This document shows positions 9,476 through 17,735 of a stretch of DNA of 64,000 bases, piece by piece. Where the stretch lies: NCBI RefSeq assembly GCF_013410565.1, contig NZ_JACCFO010000001.1, positions 1,488,001 to 1,552,000 on the forward strand. Direction: 5' to 3'. A model generated the notes under the pieces. That model was not told where the DNA came from. It was given only the letters and a program-made list of their open reading frames with translations, and did not search any database. Within the stretch, counting starts at the first letter, position 1, and every line of letters starts with the position of its first letter. The position numbers and the translations under genes were made by a program. This stretch comes from Streptomonospora nanhaiensis. Its GTDB lineage: Bacteria; Actinomycetota; Actinomycetes; Streptosporangiales; Streptosporangiaceae.

Positions 9476-10090
9476 ATGCCTGCGCCGTACTCGCTGCCGG
9501 AGCTTCCCTACGACTACGCAGCGCTGGAGCCGTGGATCTCCGGTCAGATCATGGAGCTGCACCACGACAAGCACCACGCCACGTACGTCTCGGGCGCCAA
9601 CACCGCTCTGGAGAAGCTGGCCGAGGCTCGCGAGAAGAACGACCTGAGCACGGTCAACCTGCACCAGAAGAACCTGGCGTTCAACCTGGCGGGGCACGTC
9701 AACCACTCCGTCTTCTGGCCGAACCTGTCGCCGGACGGCGGCGACAAGCCCGAGGGTGAGCTGGGCGCGGCGATCGACGACCAGTTCGGCTCCTTCGACG
9801 CCTTCCGCGCGCACTTCAGCGCCGTGGCCACCGGCGTCCAGGGGTCCGGCTGGGCCATCCTCGCCTGGGACATCCTGGGTCAGCGCCTCATCATCGAGCA
9901 GCTCTACGACCACCAGGGCAACCTCGCCGCGGGCTCCTACCCGCTGCTGATGCTCGACATGTGGGAGCACGCCTTCTACCTGCAGTACAAGAACGTCAAG
10001 GCGGACTACGTCAAGGCGTTCTGGAACGTCGTCAACTGGGCCGACGTCCAGCAGCGCTTCGAGGACGCGCGCAAGGTCCAGCTCGGCTGA
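9476..10090 (+). CDS. sodA: Superoxide dismutase (Fe/Mn family)
   Basis: This 204-residue enzyme dismutates superoxide to oxygen and hydrogen peroxide in the cytoplasm. The expected metal ligands are visible: His29 in MELHHDKHH, His77 in HVNHSVFW, and Asp161 and His165 in [12 protein letters not shown], the family signature. The C-terminus [13 protein letters not shown] is also typical. An in-frame GTG at 9464 would add four residues, but it falls inside the Shine-Dalgarno sequence AGGAAGG, so the ATG at 9476 is preferred. The sequence resembles the mycobacterial iron enzyme as much as manganese forms, so the metal cannot be decided here. Confidence 0.95.
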   Translation: MPAPYSLPELPYDYAALEPWISGQIMELHHDKHHATYVSGANTALEKLAEAREKNDLSTVNLHQKNLAFNLAGHVNHSVFWPNLSPDGGDKPEGELGAAIDDQFGSFDAFRAHFSAVATGVQGSGWAILAWDILGQRLIIEQLYDHQGNLAAGSYPLLMLDMWEHAFYLQYKNVKADYVKAFWNVVNWADVQQRFEDARKVQLG

Positions 10091-10199
10091 CCTTCGCGCT
10101 CCGGCCGAGCGGGAACCAATGAGGGGTGGCGCCTTCGGGCACCGCCCCTCATTCGCGTGCGGGGCCGGGCGGGGGCGCGCCGGCGGCGTTCGCACGCGG

Positions 10200-10886
10200 T
10201 CAGCGGCGCAGCAGTTCCATGGCGGCCCGGGGGCTGTCGACCACGGGGTGGCCGGTGGCCGCCAGGCGTTCGCGGCTCATCATGCCGCTGGCCACCAGCA
10301 GCGCGTTGGCGCCGACCGCGGCGGCCGCGCGGCCGTCGTCGTCGATGTCGCCGATGAGGACCACCGTGGCGGGGTCGTCCACCCCGAGCGCCTCCAGGTG
10401 GGCGGCCAGGTGCTCGGCCTTGGAGTCCTCGGCCGTGTCGTAGCGGCGGCCGTCCACGCGCAGGAAGTGGCCGGTGAGGCCGCGCTCCTCGATGAGGGGC
10501 ACCAGCGCGTCGTGCCCTGCCATGGACAGCAGCGACTGCGAGCCCCCGGCGCGCGTCCAGTCCACCAGCATCTCCGGCGCGCCGTCGGCCAGGCGGCAGG
10601 CCGGCAGGGCGGTGCGGTAGTGGCTGTCGTAGATCTCGTTGATGCGCGCCCACTCCGCGCCGGTGAGCGGCCGGCCGAGCAGGTCCTCGTAGCAGGCGAT
10701 CAGGGGCCGCCGGAAGCACGACCGCCAGTAGTCGAGTTCGACGGGATCGCGGCCGAAGGCCGCGCACACCCCGTTCAGCCCGGCGAGGTTGGCGTGGTTG
10801 TCGTTGAGGAGGGTGCCGTTCCAGTCCCAGACGATGTGCGTGATGCCGCTGAGGTGGGGAAGCTCGTTTTCTACCACTCTGTGCAC
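10200..10886 (-). CDS. HAD-superfamily hydrolase
   Basis: This 228-residue protein has HAD motif I as DWNGTLLND (Asp21), a helical cap (about residues 35-100), and a late motif VVLIGDIDDDGRAA that carries the acidic metal-binding residues. It is probably a phosphatase of small metabolites, similar to phosphoglycolate phosphatases. In motif I the second Asp of the usual DxD is Asn, as in a subset of actinobacterial members; this could lower or change phosphatase activity. The GTG start at 10886 lacks a clear Shine-Dalgarno site, and a second in-frame GTG lies three codons downstream. It converges with sodA. Confidence 0.75.
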   Translation of the reverse strand: MHRVVENELPHLSGITHIVWDWNGTLLNDNHANLAGLNGVCAAFGRDPVELDYWRSCFRRPLIACYEDLLGRPLTGAEWARINEIYDSHYRTALPACRLADGAPEMLVDWTRAGGSQSLLSMAGHDALVPLIEERGLTGHFLRVDGRRYDTAEDSKAEHLAAHLEALGVDDPATVVLIGDIDDDGRAAAAVGANALLVASGMMSRERLAATGHPVVDSPRAAMELLRR

Positions 10887-10944
10887 TGTAGGGGACGGAG
10901 CCGCGGGCGCCCAGCCCGCGCCCGCCCCTGCGGCGTACCGCCGG

Positions 10945-11574
10945 CTAGGGGCAGCCCGGCACGGCGGTGCCGCGGTGCTCGGCCTTGCGGCGGCGCCGGC
11001 GGCGCCAGGCCCACACCCCGATGAGCGCCAGCAGCGGCACGGCCACCAGGATGAGCAGGGGCACGACCACGGCGAGCACGGAGGTCGCCACGCTGGCGAT
11101 GTCCTCGAAGGTGCTGACCACGGGGCCGCCCGCGCCGAAGGTCACGGCGTTGAGGACGGGGCGGGCGGCGGACTTGAGCACGTGGAAGACGAGCGCGATC
11201 AGCACTCCGGCGAGGATCGGCCACCACGACCCTCCCCCCTCGCCGGCGGCGGCGTCGCTGGTCCAGGCCGCGAGGTCGCCGGTGGTGACGGCCGAGGCCC
11301 CGGCGCCGAAGGTGATGCCGCCCGAGGTGGGGCGCACGAAGGTCTGGACGACGTCGTTGACGCTGTCGACGGCCGGGATCTTGTCGGCGGTGACCTCAAG
11401 GGCCAGCAGCACGCCCAGGATCACCAGGACGGCCGGGTGCTCCAGCCACTGCCATCCGGGCCCCAGCGGCAGCAGGTCGGTGTAGCGGGCGATCAGGCCC
11501 ACGGTCAGCAGCGGCACGTAGGCGTTCAGCCCGGCCGCCGAAGCGAGTCCGGTACCGGTGAGTACTTCCAGCAT
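10945..11574 (-). CDS. DUF4126 family membrane protein
   Basis: This 209-residue protein starts MLEVLTGTGLASAAGLNAYVPLL, the hallmark opening of DUF4126 proteins. It has about four hydrophobic segments (roughly residues 5-30, 48-68, 125-145 and 165-190) and an Arg-rich cytoplasmic tail. The glycine-rich GGITFGAGA and TFGAGGPV repeats are typical. The function of the family is unknown. The ATG at 11574 is chosen because the family begins there; upstream sequence in the frame is low complexity. Confidence 0.8.
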   Translation of the reverse strand: MLEVLTGTGLASAAGLNAYVPLLTVGLIARYTDLLPLGPGWQWLEHPAVLVILGVLLALEVTADKIPAVDSVNDVVQTFVRPTSGGITFGAGASAVTTGDLAAWTSDAAAGEGGGSWWPILAGVLIALVFHVLKSAARPVLNAVTFGAGGPVVSTFEDIASVATSVLAVVVPLLILVAVPLLALIGVWAWRRRRRRKAEHRGTAVPGCP

Positions 11575-11829
11575 CGAGGGGCGACCCGATCGTCTCGTGT
11601 GCTCCGGGCGCCGCCGCCCCGGACGGGCACTGCCCGCCCGGGGCGGCGGCATGCGTTTGGGGAGTGAGACGCGCCGAACGGCGCGGAGGTTCCGGGATTG
11701 CACCTCGGCGATTGCCACCGACGCGGTGGCCCGCGGTGCGCCGCCCGCTCCCGGCCGCACCCTGCCCGCACCGAGGTCCCGCCTCGGCGCGGGCGGCCCC
11801 GGCGCCCAGACCACGCCCGGTGCGGGCGC

Positions 11830-12084
11830 CTACTGCCGGTAGCCCTCGACCTCGCTCTTGGGGCGGACGCCGGCTTCGTCGGGGTTCTCGCCGAACTCCT
11901 CACGGGCGCGGCGCTGGCGCAGGAGGTCCCAGCACTGGTCCAACTCCTGCTCCAGGGCGCGCATGCGCTGCCGCTCCTCGGGCGTGAGGCGGTGCTCGCT
12001 CTGCTCGCGGAGGTCGCGTTCCTCGGTGACCAGATCCTTGATCCGGCTGAGGATGGTGTTCTCCTGGCTCTTGGAGTCGCTCAT
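11830..12084 (-). CDS. DUF2630 family protein
   Basis: This 84-residue, highly charged helical protein reads ILSRIKDLVTEERDLRE early and then has a predicted coiled coil through DQCWDLLRQRRAREEFG, matching the small actinobacterial DUF2630 family. The C-terminal VRPKSEVEGYRQ is also family-typical. Function is unknown. The start at 12084 (ATG) gives the usual length of about 80 residues. Confidence 0.85.
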   Translation of the reverse strand: MSDSKSQENTILSRIKDLVTEERDLREQSEHRLTPEERQRMRALEQELDQCWDLLRQRRAREEFGENPDEAGVRPKSEVEGYRQ

Positions 12085-12297
12085 GTGATCAATCGTGGGC
12101 GGGCGCCGCCGCGATCGCAAGCACTGTCCGCAGGGCGCACGCCGCAACGCCGCCGCTCGTGGGCCCCCGTGGTAGGAATTCCCGGCGGCGAGGTCTAAGC
12201 GCCGCCGTGCCGGGGACTGCATGGTCGGGGAGACCGCCGGACTCCCCCGGTTCGCCCCGAATGCTCCGGACGCCCCCTATTACCGGCTGGAGACGCC

Positions 12298-12912
12298 ATG
12301 ACTATCTACGCCGACCGCCCGCTGCGCTTCCTCCTCCAACTGTGCGCCGACACGGCGACCGCGGCCTGGATCGCCGCGTGGGTGTGGGCGGGCCTGGCCC
12401 TGCACGACACGCTGAGCGCCCTGGCCGTGCCGGGCGAGCTGATGGAGTCGGCGGGCGAGGGGTTCGCGGAGAACATGGCCGACGCCGCCGAGCGGGTGCG
12501 CGAGGTCCCGCTCGCCGGCGACAGCCTGGCCGCGCCGTTCACCAGCGTGGGCGAGGCGGGAGGCGCGCTGAGCGAGGCGGGCCGGGGCTTCCAGGAGACC
12601 ATGGGCCTGGTGGCACTGGTGCTGCCGCTGCTCACGGCCGCCATGCCGGTCCTGTTCGCCCTGCTGCTGTGGGCGATGACGCGGGCCCGCTGGATCCGCC
12701 GCGCAAGCGGGGCGGCGGCGCTGCGCTCGCTGCCCGACGAGGCCGGCGCCTCGCTGCTGGCGCTGCGGGCGATGGCCTCGGCGCGGCCGCGGCTGCTGAC
12801 CGCCGTCCACCCCGACCCCGTGGGGGCCTGGCGGGCGGGGGACCGCGCCGCCATCGCCAAGCTGGCCGACCTGGAGCTGAAGCGGGTGGGGCTGCGCGCC
12901 CGGCGCCGGTGA
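12298..12912 (+). CDS. Conserved actinobacterial membrane protein, function unknown
   Basis: This 204-residue protein has a hydrophobic helix near residues 20-45, a soluble extracytoplasmic segment rich in Ala and Glu (about 46-100), a second hydrophobic hairpin (about 103-128, VALVLPLLTAAMPVLFALLLWAM), and a basic cytoplasmic tail. I do not recognise a named domain. The ATG at 12298 directly opens the conserved part. It stands alone between divergent DUF2630 and the copper genes. Confidence 0.65.
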   Translation: MTIYADRPLRFLLQLCADTATAAWIAAWVWAGLALHDTLSALAVPGELMESAGEGFAENMADAAERVREVPLAGDSLAAPFTSVGEAGGALSEAGRGFQETMGLVALVLPLLTAAMPVLFALLLWAMTRARWIRRASGAAALRSLPDEAGASLLALRAMASARPRLLTAVHPDPVGAWRAGDRAAIAKLADLELKRVGLRARRR

Positions 12913-13108
12913 GGCCGGCCGAGCCGGCGGGGGCCGACACCGCCGGGGGGTGTCCCCGCCCTCGGGCCGGGCACGCCGCCCGGCCCGGCTTGTCCCAAGA
13001 TCACCGGTTGGTCCACCCGGGCGGCCATACTGGTAGGCAGCGCTTCCCGGTGCCTTGGCCGGACGGTGCGCCGTTCCTCGGGAATGCCGCAGGGGCATAC
13101 GACGCTTC

Positions 13109-13127
13109 TATACCCGAAGGGGGTATA
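13109..13127. promoter_or_regulatory. CsoR-type copper operator
   Basis: The inverted repeat TATACCC-GAAGG-GGGTATA lies 42 bp before the csoR start. It has the TACCC/GGGTA arms around a G-rich centre that are known for CsoR operators of actinobacteria. Autorepression of csoR-copZ, released by Cu(I), is inferred. Confidence 0.75.
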
Positions 13128-13168
13128 TTCTCATGGCTGGAGAGCGGGAAACCCAGGGGAGCACCCAG

Positions 13169-13456
13169 ATGGCCACCTACGGCTACCACGACAACAAGCA
13201 GAGCCACCTCAACCGGCTCCGCCGGATCGAGGGCCAGGTGCGCGGGCTCCAGAGGATGGTCGAGGACGACGCCTACTGCATCGACATCCTGACCCAGACG
13301 GCCGCGGTCAACAAGGCGCTGCGGTCGTTCGCGCTGTCGATGCTGGACGAGCACCTCAAGCACTGCGTGGGCCACGCCGTCGCCCACGGCGGCGAGGAGG
13401 CCGACGAGAAGGTGCGCGAGGCGTCCGAGGCGATCGCCCGGCTGGTGCGCTCCTGA
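13169..13456 (+). CDS. csoR: Copper-sensing transcriptional repressor CsoR
   Basis: This 95-residue all-helical DUF156 protein carries the Cu(I)-binding triad as Cys37, His62 and Cys66 (contexts DAYCID and EHLKHC), the same spacing as M. tuberculosis CsoR. The N-terminal HLNRLRRIEGQVRGLQRM helix is the family signature. The ATG at 13169 follows AGGGGAG (about 13155) with proper spacing. An operator lies upstream, and copZ follows 43 bp downstream. It should repress its own operon until copper binds. Confidence 0.93.
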   Translation: MATYGYHDNKQSHLNRLRRIEGQVRGLQRMVEDDAYCIDILTQTAAVNKALRSFALSMLDEHLKHCVGHAVAHGGEEADEKVREASEAIARLVRS

Positions 13457-13499
13457 CCCCGCCCCACTCCCACCACGTCCGCGTAGGAAGGGGCCGATC

Positions 13500-13706
13500 A
13501 TGGCCGGCACCACTGTCACCGTCAAGGGCATGACCTGCGAGCACTGCGTCAAGGCGGTCACCGAGGAGGTCTCGGCGCTGCCCGGTGTGACCACCGTCGA
13601 CGTCGACCTGGCCAGCGGCCGGGTCCACGTCGAGAGCGAGACCCCGCTGAGCGACGAGCAGCTCGACGCCGCCGTCGACGAGGCCGGCTACGAGATCGTC
13701 CGCTGA
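13500..13706 (+). CDS. copZ: Copper chaperone CopZ (heavy-metal-associated domain)
   Basis: This 68-residue HMA-domain protein has the metal-binding motif MTCEHC (Cys13 and Cys16) and the ferredoxin-like pattern ending AVDEAGYEIVR. It binds Cu(I) and passes it to export ATPases or back to CsoR. It is probably co-transcribed with csoR. The copper-exporting ATPase copA that often follows is not here; a strong palindromic terminator comes directly after. Confidence 0.93.
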   Translation: MAGTTVTVKGMTCEHCVKAVTEEVSALPGVTTVDVDLASGRVHVESETPLSDEQLDAAVDEAGYEIVR

Positions 13707-13729
13707 ACAGCCGCCCGCGAAGCGCGGGA

Positions 13730-13767
13730 GGGGGCGGGGGCGCACCGCGCGGTGCGCCCCCGCCCCC
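13730..13767. terminator. Perfect 38-bp palindrome between copZ and ndh
   Basis: Nineteen bases (13730-13748) are followed directly by their exact reverse complement (13749-13767), then TTCGTTGT. It lies between convergent copZ and ndh and can act as a bidirectional terminator. Confidence 0.8.
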
Positions 13768-13803
13768 TTCGTTGTCCGCTGCTCCCCGGCTCCTGCCCCG
13801 GCC

Positions 13804-15177
13804 CTAGGAGCCGGCGCGGGCCGCGGCGTTGTCCAGCAGCCGGGCGCTCTCCTTGCGGGAGTCCTCGGGGTTGAGGTAGTGGGCCGCCTCAAGGTCCACG
13901 AACGTCGAGGGCTTGCCCTGGTGGAAGCCCAGCCGCGAGACCTCGCCGCCGGTCAGCGCCCGGATCATCCAGTTGGCAGCCACGCGGGCGCGCGCGGGGT
14001 TGGAGGGCAGCGAGTACAGGTGGTAGCCGCGGGTCACGGCGAAGGCGGGCAGGCCGGAGAGGTCGTAGCCCAGAGGGCGCGCCACCGCGTCGTTGCCGCC
14101 GAGGTCGACCACCAGGCCCAGGTCCTTGTGCTCGAAGGGGCGCAGGGCCCGCCGCGTCAGCGAGGCCACCACGTTGTCGGCGGCCACCACGCCCTGCCGC
14201 TCGGCGTACTGCGCGGTGGGCGGGCAGATGGCCGAGGAGTCCTCCTTGCTGAGGTCGGGCACGGCCGCGGCGTCGCCGATCGCGAAGATCTCGGGCCGGT
14301 CGGGCACCGCGAGGTCGGAGCCGACCACGAGCTTGCCGCGGTTGGTCTCGGTGCCCACCGACTCCATGAGAGGGCTCGGCGAGGTCCCCGCCGTCCAGAT
14401 CAGCGTGCGGCAGGGCAGCACCCGGCCGTCGGTGAGGGCGACCTTGTGCTCGGTGACCTCCTTGACCGACACCTCCAGCTTGACCTCCACGCCCATGCGG
14501 CGCAGCAGGTCCAGGGCGTTCTCGCCGAGCTTGGGGCCCAGTTCGGGCAGCAGGCGGGGGGCGATGTCCACGAGGTGCCAGGAGATCGCGGCGCCCAGCG
14601 AGGGGTAGAGCCGCGCGGCCTCGTCGGTGAGGCGGCGCAGCGACGCGGCGGTCTCGACGCCGGTGTAGCCGCCGCCCACCACGATGAAGCGGCAGCGCTC
14701 CTCGCGCTCGACCGGGTCGGAGGTGGCGTTGGCCAGCTCCAACTGGGCCAGCACGTGGTCGCGCAGCACGGTCGCCTCGGCGAGGTTCTTGTTGCCGTAG
14801 GCGTACTCGGTCAGGCCGGGGATGTCGAAGACCCGGGTGAGGCTGCCGGGGGCCAGGATGAGCCGGTCGTAGCGCTCCACGGTCAGCTCGTCGGAGATCT
14901 TGCGGACCAGCACGGCCTCGGCGTCGGCGTCGATGCCGATCGCCGAGCCGGGCACCATGCGGGTGCGGCGCAGGCTGCGGTGCAGGGAGACCGCGACCGA
15001 CTGGGGGGTGAGCAGGCCGGAGGCCACCTGGGGCAGCAGGGGGCTGTAGAGCATGTAGTCGTTGGGCGCGATGAGCACGATGTCGGCCGCCTGCTTGGGG
15101 ACGCGCTTCTCCAGTCGGCGCAGCGCGTGCAGGCCCGCGAAGCCCGCGCCGATCACCACAATGCGAGGCCGTGCCAT
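13804..15177 (-). CDS. ndh: Type II NADH:quinone oxidoreductase (NDH-2)
   Basis: This 457-residue flavoprotein transfers electrons from NADH to the quinone pool without pumping protons, at the inner face of the membrane. The FAD-binding VVIGAGFAGLHALRRL is at the N-terminus, the NADH-binding VVGGGYTGVETAASL near residue 170, and a second FAD motif IFAIGDAAAVP near 300. The quinone-site region (PPTAQYAERQG) and a C-terminal amphipathic segment are present. The ATG at 15177 opens directly on the Rossmann fold. It stands as a single gene. Confidence 0.92.
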   Translation of the reverse strand: MARPRIVVIGAGFAGLHALRRLEKRVPKQAADIVLIAPNDYMLYSPLLPQVASGLLTPQSVAVSLHRSLRRTRMVPGSAIGIDADAEAVLVRKISDELTVERYDRLILAPGSLTRVFDIPGLTEYAYGNKNLAEATVLRDHVLAQLELANATSDPVEREERCRFIVVGGGYTGVETAASLRRLTDEAARLYPSLGAAISWHLVDIAPRLLPELGPKLGENALDLLRRMGVEVKLEVSVKEVTEHKVALTDGRVLPCRTLIWTAGTSPSPLMESVGTETNRGKLVVGSDLAVPDRPEIFAIGDAAAVPDLSKEDSSAICPPTAQYAERQGVVAADNVVASLTRRALRPFEHKDLGLVVDLGGNDAVARPLGYDLSGLPAFAVTRGYHLYSLPSNPARARVAANWMIRALTGGEVSRLGFHQGKPSTFVDLEAAHYLNPEDSRKESARLLDNAAARAGS

Positions 15178-15379
15178 CGTCGCTTCACTCCTTATCGACG
15201 TCTACGACGGCCCGCCCGTCCCGCGGGTGCGGGGCGCCGGCGGGCGCAACTGTCCGTCTGGTGCAGGGCTGCCCGAGGCGGGTGCGGTCAAACGTCGGCG
15301 CGGCGCGGCGGGGCCTGCGCCGACACGCCGCTCCCGGCGCCGGGAGCGGTGCGCGGCGGGGCGCCGCGGCGGGGCGCCC

Positions 15380-15952
15380 TCAGCCCTCGGCGAGCAGCGC
15401 GGCGCCGGCCATCTCCAGCAGCAGCGCACCCATGCGCTCGGGCGGGAGTTCGCCCGCGCTGTGCGGGGTGGAGTTGAGCAGGCCGAACACGGCGTGCACG
15501 GCCGCGCGCAGGACGGGGGCGCCGGCGCCGGGGCGCAGGCGGGACAGGACCTCGACCCACTGCTCGACGTAGCCGCGCTGGAGGCGGCGGATGCGGCGGC
15601 GCTCGGGCTCGGGGACGTTGCCCAGTTCGCGGTCGTGCACGGTGATCAGCGCGGGTTCGGTGAGGGCGAAGTCGATGTGGCCGCGCAGCATGGCGCGCAG
15701 CGCCTCGCGGGGACCGGGCGCTGCGTCGGCGCGGGCGCGGGCGTCGGCGGCCAGGCGCTCGCTGACGTCGATCAGCATGGCCGCCAGCAGCGCCTCCTTG
15801 CCGGGGAAGTGCCGGTAGAGGGCGGGGCCGGTGGTGCCCACGGCCCGGCCCAGGTCGTCGATGGTGACCCCGTGGAACCCGCGCTCGGCGAAGAGGACGG
15901 CGGCGGCGCGCAGGATCTCGCCGCGGCGCGCGCCCGCGGGGCGCTGGGCCAT
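15380..15952 (-). CDS. TetR-family repressor of the adjacent carboxylase operon
   Basis: This 190-residue regulator has an N-terminal TetR helix-turn-helix (ILRAAAVLFAERGFHGVTIDDLGRAVG...ALYRHFPGKEALL, residues 10-55) and a helical ligand domain. A strong Shine-Dalgarno site (GGAGG) precedes the ATG at 15952. It is divergent from the accD1-accA1-fadE operon, with two near-identical 16-bp sites in between, so autorepression and repression of the operon are likely, with an acyl-CoA as probable inducer (inference by analogy with PsrA/LiuR-like regulators). Confidence 0.85.
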   Translation of the reverse strand: MAQRPAGARRGEILRAAAVLFAERGFHGVTIDDLGRAVGTTGPALYRHFPGKEALLAAMLIDVSERLAADARARADAAPGPREALRAMLRGHIDFALTEPALITVHDRELGNVPEPERRRIRRLQRGYVEQWVEVLSRLRPGAGAPVLRAAVHAVFGLLNSTPHSAGELPPERMGALLLEMAGAALLAEG

Positions 15953-16045
15953 GGCGGACACCTCCCTCCTCGGCCCCCGGACGGGGCGGCCGACCGCGAA
16001 CGGGGCCCCGCCCGGGATCGGCGCGGTGTGACACTGGACACCTAC

Positions 16046-16086
16046 GTTAACGGTCACTAACATCGCCGATGTTAACGGTCATTAAC
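16046..16086. promoter_or_regulatory. Tandem TetR operator sites
   Basis: GTTAACGGTCACTAAC (16046-16061) and GTTAACGGTCATTAAC (16071-16086) differ at one base and are spaced 25 bp start to start, on the same face of the helix within about half a turn. Each is an imperfect palindrome (GTTA...TAAC). The second ends 14 bp before the carboxylase start, so binding would block transcription or its initiation. Confidence 0.75.
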
Positions 16087-16100
16087 AGCGGAGGCGAACC

Positions 16101-17726
16101 ATGCGCGCGGCACCGGTGCTCACCTCGGCCGTCGACACCGACGGCCCCGCCTTCGCCCGCAATGCCGAGGCCAACCGGGCGCTGGCCGCCGAGCTGCGCC
16201 TCCGGCTGGAGACCGCGGCGCTGGGCGGGCCCGAGAAGACCCGCATCCGCCACACCGAACGCGGCAAGCTGCTGCCGCGCGACCGGGTGGACGCGCTGCT
16301 GGACCCCGGGTCCCCGTTCCTGGAGCTCTCGCCCCTGGCCGCCTACGGGCTCTACGGCGACGACGGCCAGGACGCCCCGGCCGCCGGGATCATCACCGGC
16401 ATCGGGCGGGTGGCCGGACGCGAGGTCGTGGTGGTCGCCAACGACGCCACGGTCAAGGGCGGCAGCTACTACCCGATGACGGTGAAGAAGCATCTGCGCG
16501 CCCAGGAGGTCGCGCTGCACAACCGGCTGCCGTGCGTCTACCTGGCCGACTCCGGCGGCGCGTTCCTGCCGATGCAGGACGAGGTGTTCCCCGACCGCGA
16601 GCACTTCGGGCGGATCTTCTACAACCAGGCGACGATGTCGCGGCTGGGCATCCCGCAGGTGGCGGCCGTGCTGGGCTCCTGCACCGCCGGCGGCGCCTAT
16701 GTCCCGGCCATGAGCGACGAGGCGGTGATCGTGCGCGAGCAGGGCACGATCTTCCTGGGCGGACCGCCGCTGGTGAAGGCCGCCACCGGCGAGGTCGTCA
16801 CGGCCGAGGAGCTGGGCGGCGGCGACGTGCACGCGCGGGTGTCGGGGGTGGCCGACCACCTGGCCGACGACGACGCGCACGCCCTGGCGATCGTGCGCCA
16901 GATCGCGGGGACCTTCGGCCCGCGCGGCGAGCCCGCGTGGGAGCGCGCCGAGCCCCGGCCCCCGGCGCTGGACCCGGCCGAGCTGTACGGGGTGGTGCCC
17001 ACCGACACCCGCACCCCCTACGACGTGCGCGAGGTCATCGGCCGCGTCGTCGACGCCAGCGAGTTCGCCGAGTTCAAGGCGGAGTACGGCACCACCCTGG
17101 TCACCGGGTTCGCCCGCGTCCACGGGCACCCGGTGGGGATCGTGGCCAACAACGGGATCCTCTTCGGGGAGTCGGCGCTGAAAGGCGCCCACTTCATCGA
17201 ACTGTGCGACCGGCGCGGCATCCCGCTGGTGTTCCTGCAGAACATCTCGGGGTTCATGGTGGGCCGCGACTACGAGGCCGGCGGGATCGCCAAGCACGGC
17301 GCGAAGATGGTCACGGCGGTGGCGTGCGCGCGGGTGCCCAAGTTCACCGTGGTGATCGGCGGGTCCTTCGGCGCCGGCAACTACAGCATGTGCGGCCGGG
17401 CCTATTCGCCGCGGTTCCTGTGGATGTGGCCCAACGCGCGGATCTCGGTGATGGGCGGCGAGCAGGCGGCGTCGGTGCTGGCCACGGTGCGGCGCGACCA
17501 GAAGGCCGCGCGCGGCGAGGACTGGCCCGCCGAGGCCGAGGAGGAGTTCAAGGCCCCCATCCGCGACCAGTACGAACGCCAGGGCGCCCCCTACTACTCC
17601 ACGGCCCGGCTCTGGGACGACGGCGTGATCGACCCCGCCGACACCCGGACCGTGCTGGCCCTGGGCCTGGAGGCCGCCCGATACGCCCCGCTGGAGCCCG
17701 TGGGCTACGGCGTCTTCCGGATGTGA
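16101..17726 (+). CDS. accD1: Acyl-CoA carboxylase carboxyltransferase (beta) subunit, methylcrotonyl-CoA type
   Basis: This 541-residue carboxyltransferase has the two crotonase-like halves: an N-terminal [17 protein letters not shown] segment and [16 protein letters not shown], and a C-terminal [27 protein letters not shown]. These are characteristic of 3-methylcrotonyl-CoA carboxylase of leucine breakdown (AccD1/LiuB type). It moves carboxyl from biotin to the acyl-CoA. It is the first gene of an operon with the biotin carboxylase (10-bp spacing) and an acyl-CoA dehydrogenase, the same trio as accD1-accA1-fadE19 in mycobacteria. Substrate specificity is inferred from this context. Confidence 0.9.
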   Translation: MRAAPVLTSAVDTDGPAFARNAEANRALAAELRLRLETAALGGPEKTRIRHTERGKLLPRDRVDALLDPGSPFLELSPLAAYGLYGDDGQDAPAAGIITGIGRVAGREVVVVANDATVKGGSYYPMTVKKHLRAQEVALHNRLPCVYLADSGGAFLPMQDEVFPDREHFGRIFYNQATMSRLGIPQVAAVLGSCTAGGAYVPAMSDEAVIVREQGTIFLGGPPLVKAATGEVVTAEELGGGDVHARVSGVADHLADDDAHALAIVRQIAGTFGPRGEPAWERAEPRPPALDPAELYGVVPTDTRTPYDVREVIGRVVDASEFAEFKAEYGTTLVTGFARVHGHPVGIVANNGILFGESALKGAHFIELCDRRGIPLVFLQNISGFMVGRDYEAGGIAKHGAKMVTAVACARVPKFTVVIGGSFGAGNYSMCGRAYSPRFLWMWPNARISVMGGEQAASVLATVRRDQKAARGEDWPAEAEEEFKAPIRDQYERQGAPYYSTARLWDDGVIDPADTRTVLALGLEAARYAPLEPVGYGVFRM

Positions 17727-17735
17727 GGTGCGACG

